From assembly GCA_965660945.1 (NCBI GenBank), contig CBFIBS010000002.1, forward strand, positions 248,001 to 312,000: a stretch of 64,000 nucleotides of DNA. The letters run 5' to 3'. The translations under genes were made by a program, and so were the position numbers. Positions 1 through 9,585 of this stretch are shown here, one piece after another. The DNA is from UBA7985 sp002711265 (lineage in GTDB: Bacteria > Pseudomonadota > Alphaproteobacteria > UBA7985). Under the pieces are notes generated by a model. The model did no database searches. It was not told the DNA's origin and saw nothing but the letters and a program-made list of their open reading frames with translations. The first letter of the stretch is position 1. Every line of letters begins with the position of its first letter.

Positions 1-2653
1 CAGTGAAGTCGACGTCAGCCAGCGCAGCGGCCTTGTCGGGGGACAGGAACACACGCGGCGCGGCCTGCAGGCTCGAACCGATGGTTTTTTCCTGCCGCAT
101 CGGTTCCAGCGCAGTGGTGATCACCCGGCGGACCGCAAAAACGTCGGCCCACTTGTCGGCGAGCGCTGCGTTCGACCACTGTACCGGGATTTCGGGGATC
201 ACCCGCAGGTGGACTGAGTCGGTATCGACCAGCTTCTCCGGCAGATCGGCTTCGTCCTCGCGCCGGGTCAGCCAGGCTTCTTCGGCGGTAAAGCACAGGA
301 TCGGCGCCAGCCACGCGGTCAGGCACGAGAAGCACTCGGCCAGCACGGTCCGGGCTGCGCGGGCGCGCAGGCTGTCGGGCGCGTCGCAGTAGAGCGCATC
401 CTTGCGGATATCGAAGTAGAGCGCAGACAGGTCGACGGCGCAGAAGTTGTGCAGCTCGGTATACAGCCGGTGGAAGTCGTAGGCCTCCGCCGAAGTCCGT
501 ACCAGCGCGTCCAGCTCGCTCAACCGGTGCAGCACCCAGCGTTCCAGCTCGGGCAGGTCGTCATAGGCAACGGCCTGCGAGGGTTGGAAATCGCCGAGGT
601 TGCCGAGGATGAAGCGCAGCGAATTGCGGAAGCGGCGGTAGGCGTCGGCCGAATGCTTGAGGATCGCGGGGCCGATGCGCAGGTCATCGCTGTAGTCCGA
701 CGCCACCACCCACAGGCGCAGGATATCGATGCCGAAATCCTTGGCGACGTCGTCCGGCGCGGTGACATTGCCCAGCGACTTGGACATCTTGTTACCCTTC
801 TCATCGAGCACGAAGCCGTGGGTGAGAATGGCGTCATAGGGCGCGCGGCCACGGGTGCCGACCCCGACCAGCAGTGAGGAATGGAACCAGCCGCGATGCT
901 GGTCCGAGCCTTCGAGATAGAGGTCGGCCGGCCACTTCAGCTCGGGGCGCTTTTCCAGCACAAAGCTATGGGTAGCCCCGCTGTCGAACCAGACCTCGAC
1001 CACGTCGCGGCCCTGCTCAAAATCGTCCGGGTCGTAGTCATTGCCCAGGAAGCGTGACGGCGGGCTGTTGAACCAGGCATCGCCGCCTTCGAGCTCATAG
1101 GCCTCGGCGATGCGTTCAATCACCTTCGGGTCACGCAGCGGCTGGCCGTCGGACTTGCGCACGAAAATCGGCAGCGGCACGCCCCAGACACGCTGTCGGG
1201 ATACGCACCAGTCCGGGCGGCTCTCGATCATCGAAGTGATGCGGTTGCGACCCTGCTCCGGCACGAAGCCGGTGTCGCCCAGCGCCTTGAGCGCGCCGGC
1301 GCGCAGGCCCTTCTCTTCCATCGAGATGAACCACTGCGCGGTATTGCGGAAGATCAGCGGCGCCTTGGACCGCCACGAATGGGGGTAGGAGTGCTCTAGC
1401 TTGCCTTTGGCGAGCAGGCCTCCGGCCTCGATCAGCGCGCGCAGGATCGGGCCAAGCGCGGTGCCATCCTTGCCCTTCTGGTCATAGACCGTCAGGCCAC
1501 AGAACAACGGTACGTGGTCATAGAAGGCGCCGTCTTCCGCCACCGTCATCGGCACTTCGACGCCGTGCTGGACCGTCGCCAGCTGCCAGTCATCAAAGCC
1601 GTGCCCCGGTGCGATGTGGACCAGCCCGGTTCCCTGCTCCGTGGTCACGTAGTCGCCATGGAACATGGGAACCGCGTGGTCGAAACCCTGCTCCGCCAGC
1701 GGGTGGGCGGCGATAACACCGGTCAGATCGACCTTCAGGTCTTCGCGGGTCCAGGCCTCGATCTTGGCCGAGGCAGCGGTCGCTTCAGCGGTTTCATCGG
1801 CGATGATCAGGCGTTCACCGACCTGCGCCAGCGAGCCTTCGGCGACGGCATCGACGCGGTATACGCCATAGGCAATGTCGTCGTGGAACGCCATGGCGCG
1901 GTTGCCGGGGATGGTCCAGGTGGTGGTGGTCCAGATCACCGCACTCGCCCCGACCAGCTCCGGTTGGGGCGCCGATTTGACCGGGAACTTGACCCAGATG
2001 GTCACCGACTTGTGCGGGTAATATTCGACCTCGGCGTCGGCCAGCGCGGTTTTCTCCACCACGGACCACAGCACCGGCTTGTTGCCCTTGTACAGCTGAC
2101 CGTCGAGCAGGAATTTGCCCAGCTCACGGACGATCTGCGCTTCGGCGTCGTAGTGCATGGTCAGGTAGGGCTGATCCCAGTTGCCGAGTACCCCGAGGCG
2201 CTTGAACTGCCGGGTCTGTTCTTCGACCCAGCCCTGGGCAAAGTCGCGGCATTCACGACGGAATTCGACGACGTCGACCTCGTCCTTGTCCTGCCCCCGC
2301 TCGCGGTACTGCTCTTCGATCTTCCACTCGATCGGCAGGCCGTGACAGTCCCAGCCGGGCACGTAGTGGGCATCCTTGCCCAGCATCTGATGACTGCGGT
2401 TGATGACGTCTTTCAGGATCTTGTTGAGCGCGTGGCCGATGTGAAGGTTACCGTTGGCGTAGGGCGGACCGTCGTGGAGCACGAACTTGGGCCGTCCGGC
2501 CGACTCTTCCCGCAGGCGGTTGAAGAGGTCCATTTTCTCCCAGTGCGCCAGCCACTCCGATTCGCGGGTCGGCAGGTTGCCGCGCATGGGAAAGGCTGTC
2601 TCCGGGGTGGTGACCGTGTCTCGGAAATCGCGGTTGCGTTCGTTTTCGCTCAT
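1..2653 (-). CDS. ileS: Isoleucyl-tRNA synthetase, 3' end beyond the window
   Basis: Class I aminoacyl-tRNA synthetase that charges tRNA-Ile in the cytoplasm. About 884 codons are inside the window; family members have roughly 930-960 residues, so only the C-terminal tail is missing. The class I signature (NLHIGHAL) is encoded near 2428-2469 and KMSKS near 777-797, in the right order and spacing, with the long editing insertion between them. The start is the ATG at 2651-2653 (MSENERNRDF), followed by a typical N-terminal region ending in the sequence PYANGN. ribF lies upstream on the same strand with a gap of about 144 bp, the common ribF-ileS arrangement; lspA would be expected next, outside the window. 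Confidence 0.97.
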   Translation of the reverse strand, partial: MSENERNRDFRDTVTTPETAFPMRGNLPTRESEWLAHWEKMDLFNRLREESAGRPKFVLHDGPPYANGNLHIGHALNKILKDVINRSHQMLGKDAHYVPGWDCHGLPIEWKIEEQYRERGQDKDEVDVVEFRRECRDFAQGWVEEQTRQFKRLGVLGNWDQPYLTMHYDAEAQIVRELGKFLLDGQLYKGNKPVLWSVVEKTALADAEVEYYPHKSVTIWVKFPVKSAPQPELVGASAVIWTTTTWTIPGNRAMAFHDDIAYGVYRVDAVAEGSLAQVGERLIIADETAEATAASAKIEAWTREDLKVDLTGVIAAHPLAEQGFDHAVPMFHGDYVTTEQGTGLVHIAPGHGFDDWQLATVQHGVEVPMTVAEDGAFYDHVPLFCGLTVYDQKGKDGTALGPILRALIEAGGLLAKGKLEHSYPHSWRSKAPLIFRNTAQWFISMEEKGLRAGALKALGDTGFVPEQGRNRITSMIESRPDWCVSRQRVWGVPLPIFVRKSDGQPLRDPKVIERIAEAYELEGGDAWFNSPPSRFLGNDYDPDDFEQGRDVVEVWFDSGATHSFVLEKRPELKWPADLYLEGSDQHRGWFHSSLLVGVGTRGRAPYDAILTHGFVLDEKGNKMSKSLGNVTAPDDVAKDFGIDILRLWVVASDYSDDLRIGPAILKHSADAYRRFRNSLRFILGNLGDFQPSQAVAYDDLPELERWVLHRLSELDALVRTSAEAYDFHRLYTELHNFCAVDLSALYFDIRKDALYCDAPDSLRARAARTVLAECFSCLTAWLAPILCFTAEEAWLTRREDEADLPEKLVDTDSVHLRVIPEIPVQWSNAALADKWADVFAVRRVITTALEPMRQEKTIGSSLQAAPRVFLSPDKAAALADVDFT

Positions 2654-2797
2654 GGGACCAGTTTACTCGGACAACTCTGTGGTGTTTTGCTCAGGCATAA
2701 CGGCGGGTTTTCAATCACTGGCATACAGCCCAAGGGCAGCAAACGCGAGTGTGAGACGTGCAAGGCGGATACTCGCGCTACCGTCATCAGGGGCCGT

Positions 2798-3766
2798 TCA
2801 GGCCGCAGCTGCGAGGCGGCGGCGGGCCTCGTCGCAGTCCTGCTGGATCTGGACCTTGAGCGCGTCCAGCCCCTTGAATTCGAGATCCGGGTGAATGAAG
2901 GACTGGAACCAGAACTTCACCTGCGCGCCGTAGATGTCGCCGGACCAGTCGAGCAGATGCACTTCAAAGCGTTCCTCGACGCCATCCACCGTCGGTCGGG
3001 TGCCGAGGTAGGAGACAGCGGGCAGCCGCTCGTCAGCGCCGTCGATCGACGCCCAGCCGGCGTAGACCCCGTATTGCGGGCGCAGCTGCAGCGCAGGCCA
3101 GTTCAGGTTTGCCGTTGGAAAACCCATGGTGCGGCCGATCTGGTCCCCGCCCTCAACGGTTCCACCGGCGCTCCAGGGGCGACCCAGCAGGCGATTTGCG
3201 GTCTCGATATCGCCATCGACCAGCGCCTGTCGCACTCGGGATGAGGAGATCACGCCGCCTTCGGCATCGTCGTGGCGCAGGGGTACAGCGGAAACGCCGA
3301 AGCTCAGCTCCTGCCCCCAGCGGCCCAGTTGTAGCATGTCGCCGCCGCGGCGGTTGCCGAAGCGGAAATCTGGCCCGGCGAGGATGTGCTTGATCCCGAT
3401 GTGTCGGGCGAGGATCTCCTGCGCGAAGTCTTCGGCCTGCACGCTGGAGAGCTCGAGGTCGAACTGCAGCTCCAGCATGACATCGGCCTGCCCCGTAAAC
3501 TCCAGCAGCGCGGCGCGTTCGTCGACCCCTCCGGTCAGCAGGAAGGGCTTGGTCTCCGGCCCGGCGAAATAGCGACGCGGGTGCGGGGCAAAGGTTAGAA
3601 CACCCGACCGGCAGCCCAGCTCGTCCGCCCGCTCACGCGCAGCCCGCAACAGGGCCTGATGCCCGAGGTGGACACCGTCAAAATTGCCAATGGCAAAAAC
3701 CACATCACTGTAGGCGCGTTCCCACCCGCGAAGGGTTTCAAGCGGAACGGAGGGGATCCATTTCAC
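2798..3766 (-). CDS. ribF: Bifunctional riboflavin kinase / FAD synthetase
   Basis: Converts riboflavin to FMN and then FAD in the cytoplasm. The 322-residue protein has the N-terminal nucleotidyltransferase signature GNFDGVHLGHQ at about residues 27-37 and the C-terminal flavokinase domain with GRPWSAGGTVEGGD and TMGFPTANL. Length is normal. It begins with GTG at 3764-3766; this GTG overlaps the ispG stop codon (GTGA), so translation is probably coupled to ispG. An ATG five bases inward is out of frame. ileS follows on the same strand. Confidence 0.96.
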   Translation of the reverse strand: MKWIPSVPLETLRGWERAYSDVVFAIGNFDGVHLGHQALLRAARERADELGCRSGVLTFAPHPRRYFAGPETKPFLLTGGVDERAALLEFTGQADVMLELQFDLELSSVQAEDFAQEILARHIGIKHILAGPDFRFGNRRGGDMLQLGRWGQELSFGVSAVPLRHDDAEGGVISSSRVRQALVDGDIETANRLLGRPWSAGGTVEGGDQIGRTMGFPTANLNWPALQLRPQYGVYAGWASIDGADERLPAVSYLGTRPTVDGVEERFEVHLLDWSGDIYGAQVKFWFQSFIHPDLEFKGLDALKVQIQQDCDEARRRLAAAA

Positions 3767-4872
3767 GGCGCTTGCGAAGCCTCAATCTTTTCTGCCTCTG
3801 TTTCGATCAGTCGCACAAAATGATCAACCATATCTTCGCTGCTGACATTGTGGTCAGGGGCGCCGCCGACGTAGACCTTGTGCCGTCCGTTGCCGCCACC
3901 GGTAAGGCCCAGCACCGTCTGCGCGGCCTCACCGGGTCCGTTGACCACACAGCCGAGCACCGACACGTCCATGGGTGTGCTGATATGGGCGATCCGCTGC
4001 TCGATCTGCTGCACCACGTCGATGACGTCGAAGCCCTGCCGCGCGCACGACGGGCAGGCGATGATGTTCACCCCGCGATGGCGCAGGCCCAGCGATTTAA
4101 GCAGGTCGAAGCCGACGTGTACCTCTTCCACCGGGTCGGCAGACAGGCTGACGCGGATGGTATCACCGATCCCCGACCAAAGCAGGTTCCCCAGCCCGAT
4201 CGCGCTCTTCACCGTGCCCAGCCGCGCCGGTCCAGCCTCGGTGATACCCAGGTGAAAGGGGTAGTCGCAGGCCTCGGCCAACCCGGCATAGGCAGCGACG
4301 GCGAGGAAGACGTCACTGGCCTTCACAGAGATCTTAATCTCGTGGAAATCGCAGTCCTCAAGCAGCTTAATGGAGTTGAGTGCACTTTCTACCAGCGCCT
4401 CGGGACAGGGCTCGCCGTACTTTTCCAGCAACGGGCGCTCGAGCGAACCGCCATTGACCCCGATGCGGATTGAGCAGCCGTTGGCCTTAGCGGCCTGTAC
4501 GACTTCCATCACCCGCTGTTTGCTGCCGATGTTACCGGGGTTGATGCGCAGGCAGGCCGCGCCCTTGTCGGCCGCTTCCAGCGCACGGCGGTAGTGAAAG
4601 TGGATGTCAGCGACCAACGGCACCGAAACGGCTTTGACGATCTGATCAAATTTTTCGGTCGACTCTTCGTCCGGGCAGGACACACGGACGATGTCTGCGC
4701 CAGCGTCCTCAAGCGACCTGATCTGGGCGATGGTTGCCTGCACGTCAGGGGTCGGTGTGTTGGTCATGGATTGCACGGTTATGGGAGAATCGCCCCCGAC
4801 CGGAACCGAGCCCACCATGATTTTCCGAGTCGTTCGCCGCTCAATGTCCCGCCAGGGCCTGATTGACGACAT
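3763..4872 (-). CDS. ispG: 4-hydroxy-3-methylbut-2-enyl diphosphate synthase (flavodoxin)
   Basis: Penultimate enzyme of the MEP isoprenoid pathway, a [4Fe-4S] protein that reductively opens methylerythritol cyclodiphosphate. The 369-residue length is normal. The cluster cysteines are visible in ACPSCARQGFD and in the C-terminal VLGCVVNGPGEA. The N-terminus has the conserved VQSMTNTPTPD segment. It is the first gene of a minus-strand run ispG-ribF-ileS, with a 4-bp overlap to ribF. Upstream is an A+T-rich divergent promoter region shared with the lipoprotein gene. Confidence 0.97.
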   Translation of the reverse strand: MSSIRPWRDIERRTTRKIMVGSVPVGGDSPITVQSMTNTPTPDVQATIAQIRSLEDAGADIVRVSCPDEESTEKFDQIVKAVSVPLVADIHFHYRRALEAADKGAACLRINPGNIGSKQRVMEVVQAAKANGCSIRIGVNGGSLERPLLEKYGEPCPEALVESALNSIKLLEDCDFHEIKISVKASDVFLAVAAYAGLAEACDYPFHLGITEAGPARLGTVKSAIGLGNLLWSGIGDTIRVSLSADPVEEVHVGFDLLKSLGLRHRGVNIIACPSCARQGFDVIDVVQQIEQRIAHISTPMDVSVLGCVVNGPGEAAQTVLGLTGGGNGRHKVYVGGAPDHNVSSEDMVDHFVRLIETEAEKIEASQAP

Positions 4873-4919
4873 AATTTGCTCTCCTGACGCTCTTTTTTGC
4901 TTGATTGTGGGTAGATGAT

Positions 4920-4948
4920 TTCAAACCTGAGTGACTACGACGTATAAT
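4920..4948 (+). promoter_or_regulatory. Possible sigma-70-type promoter for the lipoprotein gene
   Basis: A perfect TATAAT lies at 4943-4948. Seventeen bases upstream is TTCAAA, which matches the -35 consensus in four of six positions. It sits in the A+T-rich divergent region between ispG and the plus-strand lipoprotein gene. Seen by eye only; no transcription start is known. Confidence 0.4.
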
Positions 4949-5118
4949 TTACGATCGATTTGATTCCAGAGTTTCCTCTCGCCGCGCAAGCGACTAAAGT
5001 GCGATTAATGGGCGAATTTCTCGTCCTTTTTTATCGTTTTTAGAGCTCTCGCTGGGATGTATCAGTGTTTCGATGCGTATATAGGTCACAGAGCACCAGA
5101 AACGACGAGAACGAGGTT

Positions 5119-6621
5119 ATGATAGGCGTTTTGGCGCATAGATTGGAAGGCAGCTTCAAGCAATGTCGGCATGCTCTGGCTAGCGGCATCGTCCTTGTGC
5201 TTGCCTTGGTACTGTCTGGCTGTGTCACTTCGACCTACGTCACCGCAGATGGGCAAGAACGTGTTGGCGTCATCGAAGAGCAGACCGAATACCGCACGGT
5301 CATGACTCCTTCCGGCCTGCGTGTGCTGACCCCCGATGGCGTGCTGGTGGACCCGAACGAAGCGCCTTCTACTGCAAACATCCAGCAGGCAACGCAGTCT
5401 TCCATACCGCGGGTCGCGCTGCTGTTGCCAGTGACCGGCGAACTTGCCTCCATCGGCACCGCCATGAAGAATGGCGTAGACCTCGCCATCAAGGACGCAG
5501 GCATCCCCGGCACATTCGAAGCCCGGCTCTACGACACGCAGTCAACCAACCCCGGCGCGCTTTCTGCCGCGCGGCAGGCGGTCTCCGAGGGCGCTACTCT
5601 GATCCTTGGGCCTCTTCGTGGCGAAGCACTTCCGACGGTAGCTCAGGTCGCTGCAAGCCGAGGGATCAATGTCGTCAGCTTCAGCAATGATATCACCCGA
5701 GTCAGCAACAATGCCTACGTCATGGGCATTACCCCAGAAGCCGTGACCAAGCGCGTTCTGAGCTATGCCGCGCAGCAGGGATACAGACGGGTCGCCGTCG
5801 TGGCGCCGTCGGACACATATGGCCTGGCAGCGGCAGATGCCGCCAATGGACTGGCACGGTTCCTCGGCACGAACGTGGTCCTGACCGAGACTTACCCGGC
5901 CAACGCGGCCGACCGTCCCGGGCGGACAGCCGTGGCCCAAAGGGTCGGTGAACAGGCCGACATGTTCGACGCCATCTATCTGCCCGACACGCAGGAGGCC
6001 GGCGACATGGCCTCGCTGCTTTACTTCTACGGCGTTGAGCCACGTCGGGTGCGCTTCCTCGGTGTTCCAGTCTGGGATCAGCAAGCCAACGATCTGATTT
6101 CGGAACAGGCGCTGGTTGGTGCTTTCTACGCCTCTCCCGCCGAAGCTAGGTTCGGCGCTTTCCAGCGGGACTATCAGGCAGCCTACAACAGCGACCCCCA
6201 TCCGCTGTCTTCCGTTGCCTACGACGGCATGAGCATGGCACTCGACATCGCTGGTCGTATGCCGATGACGCGCTACCTCGCCAACGAACTTGAACAACCG
6301 CAGGGCTTCAGCGGGATTGACGGACCCTTTGCCCTGCGCCCGGACAAGCGCGTCGAACGCGGTATGGCCATCAAGCGCATCAGCAGCCTCGGTCTGGAAC
6401 TAATCGAAGACGCGCCAACGTCGCTGTATCAACGTAACGTGACGGCTACGACGGCCAATATAATTAGCGCTGAGGGCCAGAGCGCCACGGTGGCTGTACC
6501 AACAGCAACCTCGACCTACACCACGACAACGATCACTCGAACCGAAACTCGGCTTCCACCTGAAGAAGGTGGATGGATCGGACGCGGTGAGAACAGGGTC
6601 TGGGTCCCGGCCAACCGCTAA
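5119..6621 (+). CDS. Lipoprotein with type-1 periplasmic-binding fold (LpoA/YraM-like)
   Basis: Predicted outer-membrane or periplasmic lipoprotein of 500 residues. A lipobox LVLSGC puts the lipidated cysteine at about residue 35, after a hydrophobic stretch. From about residue 96 (PRVALLLPVTGELA) the protein follows the leucine-binding-protein fold used by amino-acid ABC receptors and by LpoA-type activators of penicillin-binding proteins. No ABC permease genes are nearby, so the PBP-activator role is the better guess, but it is inference. A GTG at 5065 would add 18 residues; the ATG at 5119 is preferred because it follows a purine-rich CGAGG and gives a normal lipoprotein signal peptide. 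The C-terminus is Thr-rich. Confidence 0.8.
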   Translation: MIGVLAHRLEGSFKQCRHALASGIVLVLALVLSGCVTSTYVTADGQERVGVIEEQTEYRTVMTPSGLRVLTPDGVLVDPNEAPSTANIQQATQSSIPRVALLLPVTGELASIGTAMKNGVDLAIKDAGIPGTFEARLYDTQSTNPGALSAARQAVSEGATLILGPLRGEALPTVAQVAASRGINVVSFSNDITRVSNNAYVMGITPEAVTKRVLSYAAQQGYRRVAVVAPSDTYGLAAADAANGLARFLGTNVVLTETYPANAADRPGRTAVAQRVGEQADMFDAIYLPDTQEAGDMASLLYFYGVEPRRVRFLGVPVWDQQANDLISEQALVGAFYASPAEARFGAFQRDYQAAYNSDPHPLSSVAYDGMSMALDIAGRMPMTRYLANELEQPQGFSGIDGPFALRPDKRVERGMAIKRISSLGLELIEDAPTSLYQRNVTATTANIISAEGQSATVAVPTATSTYTTTTITRTETRLPPEEGGWIGRGENRVWVPANR

Positions 6622-6938
6622 TCCACGCCAGCGGGATCTGACCTGCTCTCTCGCCATTTGCTTCTACAATGCAGCGGGTCGCGATCCTGACTGGATACAG
6701 TGACCTGTTCGCGAAGAGCTGCCCTTCTACGCTGATAAAAATGATGGCCCTTTTCAGGCCTTTAGCGCATTTTTCTCTTGTATCTGTTTAAAATTCGTTT
6801 TATACGAATGGAGAATTTTATGGCGCCTCGTCGTTATACGAGTTTTTTCAATGACTTGTGACAGGGCCGGACGAGCCGGTTTCCAATTTTCGGGAAACTT
6901 CATCCGGTCGTGGTTCATGTCGCTCTGGATACGAGAAA
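6622..6938 (+). other. 317-bp intergenic region, A+T-rich distal half
   Basis: Separates the lipoprotein gene from the large exported protein. The part after about 6730 is much richer in A+T than the neighbouring coding DNA. It holds a 6-bp inverted repeat (ATTCGT at 6793-6798, ACGAAT at 6804-6809) and a possible 13-codon leader ORF listed separately. No tRNA, no other gene and no T-tract terminator were seen. Confidence 0.6.
6820..6861 (+). CDS. Possible 13-codon leader peptide
   Basis: An ATG at 6820 follows GGAG (6810-6813) with six bases between, a good ribosome-binding layout, and reads MAPRRYTSFFNDL before TGA at 6859-6861. The stop overlaps a GTG (6858) that opens the reading frame of the large downstream protein, so the short ORF could couple or attenuate its translation. 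It is also just downstream of a short inverted repeat (6793-6809). Such short ORFs arise by chance, so confidence is low. Confidence 0.25.
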   Translation: MAPRRYTSFFNDL

Positions 6939-9569
6939 ATGAATACGATATTTCATACCAAAAGAGCAATTAGCTCTGCACGTCCTTCGTTCGTTCGTAA
7001 GGGTCTTTTCTCCGCCGTCGCGGGTAGCGCGCTGTTCGCCGGAGAAGCGCTGAGCCATACCGTCTTTGTCGCAAAGCCCACCGATGGCACGACCAGCGGC
7101 CCCTTCTTCGGTGGTACCATGACCGACATCGGCGAGGAGGTGCCTCACGTGCACCCCAGTATCGGTGAGCAGACCTCGACCATCGACGGCCTGACAGATG
7201 GCCTCGCCTCCTCGCGCGGTAGTGCAGCGCCCGGTGTGCTGAGCGTCTACCCCACAGACCAGCAGGTGCAGGACTGGAATAGCTACAGCGGTGTTGAACT
7301 GGGCGGTGTCGAGACGGCTTCGACCACTCCAGTCTTCATGCCAACGTCCGAGGTGCGCACCACGCAGGTTACGCTGCTTAACCCGACTGAAACGGCGCAG
7401 CTCAACAACGCTGAAACCACCGTCACGACCAAGAACTTCCGCAACGTCCAGTCGGACGTGCTGCGTACCGAAAAACTCAGCGATGGCAGCCTCGCACTGA
7501 CGCTCAAAGACGGTGAACTGATGACCGCCAGTGCCGGTGACTACGCCTTCAACGGCGGAGACGTCTGGCTGGCGTCCAGCATCGCCGGCGACCTCGGCAT
7601 GGTCACGGAAACCACCTCGATCCTCTCCAGCGTTTCAGGCGGTGGTCTCGGCGGCTGGGGTCCGCTCGCCGCTGGCGTCGCTGGCATAGGTGCACTGGGC
7701 CTCGGGGCGGCGGCCCTCACCGGCAACCTCTCTAACCCCTTCGCCCGCGATGACGAAGAGGCAGGGGGAACCGATACCAATGCGGACGACACCAGCGGTG
7801 GCGATAATGTCAGCGAGGGGGATTCTGATGACGTCACCGGTGACAATGACGCTGCTGCCGCTGAGGACGTCGTTGAAGAAGAAATTGACGATGGCATCGA
7901 CCCTGAATTCGAGATCACCAACACCGATCCCGATAACGAAGGCCCCTCGGCGCTCAAGTTTTCCGAATTTTTCAACAGCACTGGCAGCTACAACCTGGTG
8001 GAACAGGACACCATCATCGGTACGCTTTCCGCGGATGACCCCGAGGGCGACGAGTTGCAGTACCGCATCGACAGCCAGAAGCTGGGGTCCACGGATACCA
8101 AAATCTTCGCGATCAACGAAGAAAACCAGTTGATCCTGAAGGAGCGTCCTGACTACAGCCAGCCAGGCAACGACGCCGACGGGACCCTGTTCGACCACAA
8201 CAAAGCGACTGTCGTGATCGAGGTATCGGACGGCTCCGCGCTGACCGAATTCCGGACCTTTGAGTTCAACATCACCAACTCGATCGACGACGACGCGCCT
8301 CTGCAGTACGTGCGTGAGGCCGATATCACGCGTCTGAGCTACAATGGCCAGAACAGCACGCAGTCCGGGGCTGCAGACAGCACCGACTGGCTGCCGTTTA
8401 TGGACGAGGCTGAGTACGCCAAGGGCGGCACGGGCGAGCACTTGATCGCGTCGATCCACAGCGAAGACCCATCGACTTTCTCCGTGCACAAGATAAACGG
8501 CGAAGGAGGTTTCTCCGGCACGGAAAACTACTCCGTCAAGGACCCGAGCAATATCGATGAGAAGTACCACATCCACGAGGTCATCGCGATCGACATGGAT
8601 GACATTGATGGCGATGGGAACCTTGATATCGCGGTTGCGGGTCGAGGTGGTACCAGCGGCGATGATTCGGTGGTTCAAATCTGGGAAGCAGGAAGCACGG
8701 GTGTATTCAGCTTCCAGACCGCCGACAAGGATTCCGAACCGGCGTCCGTACGGGATGTCATCATCGGCCATTTCAATAAGGATAACACGGGTCAGGAAAC
8801 CTCGGTCACCAACATGAAGAAGATAATGGTGATCGGCGGTGGCACGGACAACGTGGCCTCTGAAGACGCGCTCTATACCGTGGCCTTTGTCGAAAACCAG
8901 TACAAGATCGAAGGCACCCAGCTGCAGGGCAACTGGCACTTCGACGAGGTCGAGAGCATGATTCTCAACGGTGTCGAGTATTCGATTGGTACCTATGGCA
9001 CCAGCGATGGCACGGGCATCGGCATGGCGTCGATCGAAGACGGCTCCAAGGGGATCGTCAGCGCCGGAGCCGGGATCAAGCACAACGACGTGGCAATCAT
9101 CAACAACATCGTGTTCACCGCGACTGACGAGGGTATCTACTACAACAAGGCCTTCCACTCTCACATGGACACGCCTGAAGCTGTCTCCATCTCCAACGAC
9201 GGCATGCACGTCAGCGATATCAAAGCCAGCCAGATTGAATCGGGCAACTTTGACGGTGACGCCGATCTGGAACTCGCGGTGCTCGACGTTCTGGACCAGA
9301 CCCCAGTCATTCGATTCTTCGATGTCGACCCGACCAACCCGCAAGTGCTGACCCAGATGTACACCACCGAGCCTGTGCCCGGAGCCGCCGAACTGCTGGT
9401 TATCCCAGGCAGTATCGAGGAGTCAGATCGGGACGAGGGTAACATCGGGGCCGACGAACTGCTGGTCGGTATCAGCCAAGCAGGTACGTCGACCTACTTC
9501 ATCGGTGACGACGAGATGACCCAGACCTGGAACGGGTCGATCATCTTCTACGATCACACATCGCTTTAG
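6939..9569 (+). CDS. Large exported protein with cadherin-like and FG-GAP/VCBS-type regions
   Basis: An 876-residue protein of unknown function. It starts with a basic stretch and a hydrophobic segment (about residues 20-38) that looks like a signal peptide. At about 233-262 is a glycine/alanine-rich hydrophobic run (GWGPLAAGVAGIGALGLG) followed by a strongly acidic Asp/Glu/Thr linker to about 320, an arrangement reminiscent of the N-terminal part of BapA-type adhesins. Residues about 330-455 resemble a cadherin/VCBS beta domain (IGTLSADDPEGDELQYRI). Calcium-type loops DIDGDGNLDIAV (about 553-564) and NFDGDADLELAV (about 769-780) match FG-GAP propeller repeats. No RTX tail is visible. The ATG at 6939 gives the cleanest signal peptide; an in-frame GTG at 6858 would add 27 residues. 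Function as a surface protein is inference. Confidence 0.75.
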   Translation: MNTIFHTKRAISSARPSFVRKGLFSAVAGSALFAGEALSHTVFVAKPTDGTTSGPFFGGTMTDIGEEVPHVHPSIGEQTSTIDGLTDGLASSRGSAAPGVLSVYPTDQQVQDWNSYSGVELGGVETASTTPVFMPTSEVRTTQVTLLNPTETAQLNNAETTVTTKNFRNVQSDVLRTEKLSDGSLALTLKDGELMTASAGDYAFNGGDVWLASSIAGDLGMVTETTSILSSVSGGGLGGWGPLAAGVAGIGALGLGAAALTGNLSNPFARDDEEAGGTDTNADDTSGGDNVSEGDSDDVTGDNDAAAAEDVVEEEIDDGIDPEFEITNTDPDNEGPSALKFSEFFNSTGSYNLVEQDTIIGTLSADDPEGDELQYRIDSQKLGSTDTKIFAINEENQLILKERPDYSQPGNDADGTLFDHNKATVVIEVSDGSALTEFRTFEFNITNSIDDDAPLQYVREADITRLSYNGQNSTQSGAADSTDWLPFMDEAEYAKGGTGEHLIASIHSEDPSTFSVHKINGEGGFSGTENYSVKDPSNIDEKYHIHEVIAIDMDDIDGDGNLDIAVAGRGGTSGDDSVVQIWEAGSTGVFSFQTADKDSEPASVRDVIIGHFNKDNTGQETSVTNMKKIMVIGGGTDNVASEDALYTVAFVENQYKIEGTQLQGNWHFDEVESMILNGVEYSIGTYGTSDGTGIGMASIEDGSKGIVSAGAGIKHNDVAIINNIVFTATDEGIYYNKAFHSHMDTPEAVSISNDGMHVSDIKASQIESGNFDGDADLELAVLDVLDQTPVIRFFDVDPTNPQVLTQMYTTEPVPGAAELLVIPGSIEESDRDEGNIGADELLVGISQAGTSTYFIGDDEMTQTWNGSIIFYDHTSL

Positions 9570-9585
9570 GGCGTCTATACGGCGG

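Noticed and set aside
1514..3244. Long plus-strand open frame opposite ileS and ribF
   Set aside because: It is the antisense of two well recognised genes; its residues show the Val/Gly/Asp/Arg-rich wording of a complement frame in high-G+C DNA and no ribosome site is present.
7635..9344. Long minus-strand open frame opposite the large exported protein
   Set aside because: Antisense shadow; the plus-strand protein has a signal peptide and domain motifs, the minus frame has none.
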